Origin: Silene noctiflora
Lineage: Eukaryota > Streptophyta > Magnoliopsida > Caryophyllales > Caryophyllaceae
NCBI GenBank assembly: GCA_009801015.1
Contig: VHZZ01002191.1
Location: 64,589-86,085 of the forward strand
DNA length: 21,497 nucleotides
Direction: 5' to 3'
Shown here: positions 18,464-21,497 of the stretch, one piece after another
Numbering within the stretch: position 1 is the stretch's first letter
How the letters are laid out: every line of letters begins with the position of its first letter
Position numbers and translations under genes: made by a program
The notes under the pieces: generated by a model
The model's input: the letters and a program-made list of their open reading frames with translations, nothing else
Told to the model about the DNA's origin: nothing
The model's database searches: none

Positions 18464-18514
18464 ACTCGACCGAGTGCGGTGTACTCGGTCGAGTATGTTG
18501 GTACTCGACCGAGT
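18464..18514. repeat. ACTCG-NN-CGAGT dyads in LTR D U3
   Basis: Full dyads at 18464 (centre AC), 18483 (centre GT) and 18503 (centre AC), spaced 19 and 20 bp. They end 18 bp before the TATA-like box. Half-decayed copies lie upstream from about 18423. Confidence 0.8.
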
Positions 18515-18532
18515 GCGTTAGCGGTAGTGTAA

Positions 18533-18539
18533 TATAAGG
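18533..18539 (+). promoter_or_regulatory. TATA-like box of LTR D
   Basis: TATAAGG within GTAATATAAGG, directly after the dyad array. Confidence 0.45.
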
Positions 18540-18998
18540 TTACGCAGAAGTCATAACCTGAAATCATTCATTTCATTTCTTTTTTCGCAAAACCTAAAAT
18601 CAGAACAACTTCTCCCTCTACCTCCTTCTCCCCTATATCTTGTTGAGCCTTCACCTAGGAGACCACCATGGGAGTCTATGTGCGCGTCGGTTTCGGTCTA
18701 GTCATAAGTCCATCGAGTAAGGTAAGTCATCGTCACAATCTGTGGGTTTTGGTTAAGATTAGGGTCGTTTGTAATCTAGTCATACTGTCGACAGCGGTCT
18801 TCCATGTTCATGTGTGTGCTGATGATTGGTGCTGCTTGGATTCGCCAGAGGTAGGGTTTTCTTATTGGGTTGGCAGTTTTATTGGTATACATGTAATATG
18901 ACGATCTTTTGTGGTTATTGTATGATTGAGTTTATGGTGTTGGTTATTGGTATTTGTTGTGGGACCATTTTCGGGAGATGGTTCCAACCCCATGTTTG

Positions 18999-19040
18999 CC
19001 ACTTGTGGCTCCCGGCACAAGGGGGATTTTCACATTAATG
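18999..19040 (+). other. Conserved LTR hairpin plus CACATTAATG block (LTR D)
   Basis: CCACTTGT (18999-19006) pairs with ACAAGGGG (19017-19024) at seven of eight positions, followed by CACATTAATG to 19040. Confidence 0.6.
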
Positions 19041-19613
19041 ATCTGGGTTCGCTCGTTATAATGAGCGGGGATTTTGGTGGTAAGGTTGCAGTCCTCACTA
19101 GCGGTGTGGATTACCTGTTGCGATAGATAATTTGGCATAGATACATACCTTGGTGTGTAGTCGGTTACTGGTTACTTTGGAGTTTGGGTAATGATTGGTA
19201 TGGTGTGATTGGTTGTGTATTACCTTATACGTCTATGTTTTGATATTGGTTAATCAGTTGACTGGCCCTGTTTTATGTTTTCAAAACTGTGATGATCCAT
19301 TCGAGGATTGTGAGCAAAATGACTTACAGGTTTAGTATGGATGTATGGATGTTGTCTTGGTGTTTGTTGCGGGTTGGAAGGTCGTATGACATAGTAATGC
19401 TCGTAGATGATAGTAGTGTCATCAGTTGTACCTTTCTTTTTCTTATGTCGCCAAGTTGTACTCCAGTCTTTCGCTGTAACTATGTATAGTATTTATTAAA
19501 TGTTCTTGGATGGTCAATTTGATATACTTACCTCGGGAAGCCGAGATGGTAGCGCATTTGGTTTTCAGGGAAGGCCTAGTTAAGGCTCCTTGGTAGGTAG
19601 GGTTGTTATAAAG

Positions 19614-19625
19614 TTGTATCGGAGC
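19614..19625 (+). promoter_or_regulatory. Primer-binding site, initiator tRNA-Met type
   Basis: TTGTATCGGAGC matches the standard TGGTATCAGAGC at 10 of 12 positions, 3 nt after the end of LTR D. Primer type agrees with chromoviruses. Confidence 0.7.
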
Positions 19626-20265
19626 GAGGATTTGGGACCCTGTAACTAATGAATCTAAAGAACATAGGGTGTCAATTAAAATGAACCTGGTGTATGTATG
19701 TTGGGAGACCCTATGTTTGGTTTTGGGTGAGAAAGCGCCCTCATTCCAGAATCCTTGCCTCAATATGCTTAAGCTAGGAACCTTAGGGTAGGATATTGAG
19801 TTGGAACTGCGTATGTGTTTGTGTGTTGGTGTAAAGTTGACATAGGTATGTGGTGTGAATGATGTATGACTGTCTTAGTAGATGCATATGTTCCAGTGCT
19901 GATGTATGGTTAAGCATATGGTTGATGGACTGTTTTAGTGGCTTGAGTAGCTGGTAGTGAAGTATGCAGATGTATTATAAACTGTAGAGGTATGTGCAAC
20001 TCTTGAGTATGATGCTATAATGTATAATCGCATGTTTCGAGACGGTAGTTAAGATGGTATATATGGTGGCATGAGTCGAGTCGGAATGCCTTAAGTGATC
20101 TATGTGAGTGCTTTATACCTATGTGTGCTTAGCTTTTTGGTAGTATTGCGAGTAAGAACTAATTAGTGACGAGTTCTAAGACGCTCCTTGGACTACGAAC
20201 GACGTTTTGTATTGCAGTAACGCTGATGTTGTAAACGCAAACTGTTTTCTTTGGTTTTTTGGGAA

Positions 20266-20431
20266 ACTCAACCGAGTACAAGAGTGCACTCAACCGAGTT
20301 CTCCTCACTCGACGAGTTCATAGGTCACTCGACCGAGTTCATAAAAAGCAGAACTTAGATTGAATCTGCCAATATCGACACTCGACCGAGTACCTGGCAC
20401 TCGACCGAGTGCGGCTTGTACTCGACTGAGT
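20266..20431. repeat. Seven-dyad ACTCG-NN-CGAGT array
   Basis: Copies start at 20266, 20288, 20307 (one base short), 20327, 20380, 20399 and 20420. Spacing inside the two clusters is 19-22 bp. Some left arms read ACTCA. Confidence 0.8.
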
Positions 20432-20550
20432 GCCCCTGTTTACCCAGAATCGCAATTTTCCAAATTTCGGCTATCTATACTCTCTTTTCTCTTCTTATTT
20501 CGACATAGACTCTTACACTCCAAAAAAAACATGGGAAAGTGATGGAATTT

Positions 20551-21026
20551 CTGACGGAAATAGAAGGCCGTCAGTGAAAACGGGAAACTGACGGTTTCCT
20601 GACGAAATTTCCGTCAAGGAAAAAAATCCTGACAGAAATTCCGTCAATAACCGTCAGTAGAAGTTGGCGCGTTGACCAAGTCAATGGCAGCAAACGTTCC
20701 TGGCGGAATTTCCGTCAGGAAAATTAATATTCCTGACGGAATTTCCGTTAGGAATTACTCTCCTATGTCCCCTAAATCTCAAATAATTGAAAGGAGGTTC
20801 TGACGGAATTTCCGTCAGTAAAAGTCAAAAATTGACTATTACTGACCGAAATTCCGTCAGGAAATCCACATGAAATGTTGTTAGACCTCAAATAATTGAG
20901 AGGAGGTACTAACGGAAATTCAGTCAGTAAAAGTCAAATTTTTGACTTTTTCTGACGGAAAAAACGTCAGTTTCCCGAGATTTTACAAAATCCTAACGGA
21001 ATTTCTATCAGGATTATTTCCTGACA
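20551..21026. repeat. Subterminal TGACGG dyad repeats of CACTA element
   Basis: About nine dyads of the type CTGACGGAA-TTCCGTCAG, several with small changes. Inside lies a duplication with 109-bp offset: CTCAAATAATTGA at 20778 and 20887, each followed by GGAGGT, a dyad, and GTCAAA. Confidence 0.85.
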
Positions 21027-21497
21027 TAAAAAAAAAACGCGACACCTCTTCCCTATTTTCCCCAAATCAATTTTTCTCTCTAACACCCCAAACCGTAACA
21101 CCCCAAACCCGACATCACCATCATTAACTCTGTCGACCACCACCGCTGCTACCACCGCAACCGCAACCTCCTTAAGGTATATTCTTTTCTTTCTTTACTC
21201 TTTTTCTTTTTATTATTTCCTTTCCCTTTCCTTCTCTTTATATTTTTCTCTTCCTCCTCCAGTCTGTCCCGCCGTCGCCGCCTCCTCCTTCTCTTTATCC
21301 TTCCTCTTTGTTAGTTAATTAGGTATTTTCCCCCCTTTTTTAATTAATTTTGTTTAATTAGTTTATTTGATTTAGGATAAAAGTCATCATGTTAATTGAC
21401 CGTAGGATAGTAGCCATATAATATGTTTTTGTTGTTGGTAGAATGTTGTTATTGATGATGATGTTAGAATGTTTGAGTTAGTGAAAATGTTAGATTT
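21027..21497 (+). other. CACTA interior: pyrimidine-rich leader, possible exon and intron
   Basis: CT-rich sequence with AACACCCCAAACC repeated twice (21081-21109), then a codon-like stretch rich in ACC/GCA (about 21128-21170) ending AAG before GTATATTC, which resembles a splice donor. A pyrimidine tract and CCTCCTCCAG (about 21254-21262) could be an acceptor. From about 21310 on it is AT-rich with nothing recognisable. It may be the 5' end of the transposase transcript or a captured host piece; neither is shown. Confidence 0.3.

Larger units (their letters stand above)
18314..19610 (+). mobile_element. LTR D, Tekay-like gypsy LTR
   Basis: 1297 bp from TGTAATACCC to GGGTTGTTATA. It has a polypurine-like tract upstream and a primer site downstream, so both sides look internal. 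U3 carries three dyads at 19-20 bp spacing (18464-18514), then a TATA-like box (18533-18539). The transcribed part has the conserved hairpin (18999-19024), the CACATTAATG block, and GAGATGGTA 59 bp from its end. It is related to LTR C. Confidence 0.75.
19611..20515 (+). mobile_element. 5' leader of the LTR D element
   Basis: About 900 bp without coding potential, from the primer site to the CACTA insertion. The final part carries a seven-dyad array (20266-20431), as in the leader at 8051-8696, after which a gag start would be expected. The CACTA element breaks it just there. Confidence 0.6.
20516..21497. mobile_element. CACTA (En/Spm) DNA transposon, one end
   Basis: Begins CACTCCAAAAAAAACA, a slightly degenerate form of the CACTACAAGAAAA plant CACTA terminus. 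The 3 bp before it (TTA, 20513-20515) would be the target duplication. Next comes a dense block of subterminal TGACGGAA/TTCCGTCA dyads (20551-21026), the hallmark of these elements, to which the transposase is known to bind. The remaining sequence is pyrimidine-rich. No transposase motif is reached before the window ends, so completeness and autonomy are unknown. Confidence 0.8.

Noticed and set aside
20360-20542. Short frame across the dyad array and CACTA start
   Set aside because: Crosses an insertion boundary and encodes only repeat-derived residues.

Overview
The window is plant repeat DNA. I found no host protein gene, rRNA, tRNA or CRISPR array. Almost every base belongs to, or lies between, decayed transposable elements: chromodomain Ty3/gypsy LTR retrotransposons of Tekay/Del type, one Tat/Athila-like gypsy element on the minus strand, a LINE fragment, and the end of a CACTA DNA transposon. 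This fits a large, repeat-rich flowering plant genome. The style of the elements made me think of Caryophyllales (Silene-like), but that is only an impression. N bases at 510 and 15500-15563 mark low-quality sequence.

Layout: 1-2357 is the terminal part of an unclassified LTR-type element (X), which ends exactly where a Tekay-like LTR (LTR A, 2358-3308) resumes. From 3309 to 6251 lies a 3'-truncated minus-strand Tat/Athila-like element (F): internal part, tRNA-Asp-type primer site, and a whole 1654-bp LTR. A short 3' tail (6252-6346) leads into LTR B (6347-8050), the partner of LTR A. Then come a leader (8051-8696) and the broken gag-pol body of a Tekay-like element (8697-15718) with gag, protease, RT, RNase H, integrase and chromodomain remains. 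That body is interrupted by a 2417-bp solo LTR (G, 11899-14315) with a perfect 5-bp target duplication. A G24 tract precedes LTR C (15957-17252). Between LTR C and its relative LTR D (18314-19610) lie an antisense gypsy integrase fragment containing a piece of LINE reverse transcriptase, and a 3' tail. LTR D is followed by a primer site and leader, then by a CACTA element from 20516 that runs off the window.

The most interesting material is non-coding structure in the LTRs. (1) Solo LTR G holds a tandem array of 29-bp hairpin units whose stems change on both sides while pairing is kept, capped by TTCG loops. (2) LTRs B, C and D and two leaders carry arrays of ACTCG-NN-CGAGT dyads with invariant arms, variable centres and mostly 19-23 bp spacing, about two helical turns. 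The unrelated LTR F has its own dyads at 20-bp period just upstream of a TATA box. (3) LTRs A to D share a covarying hairpin next to a conserved GCACATTAATG block. All identities and structures were judged by eye.
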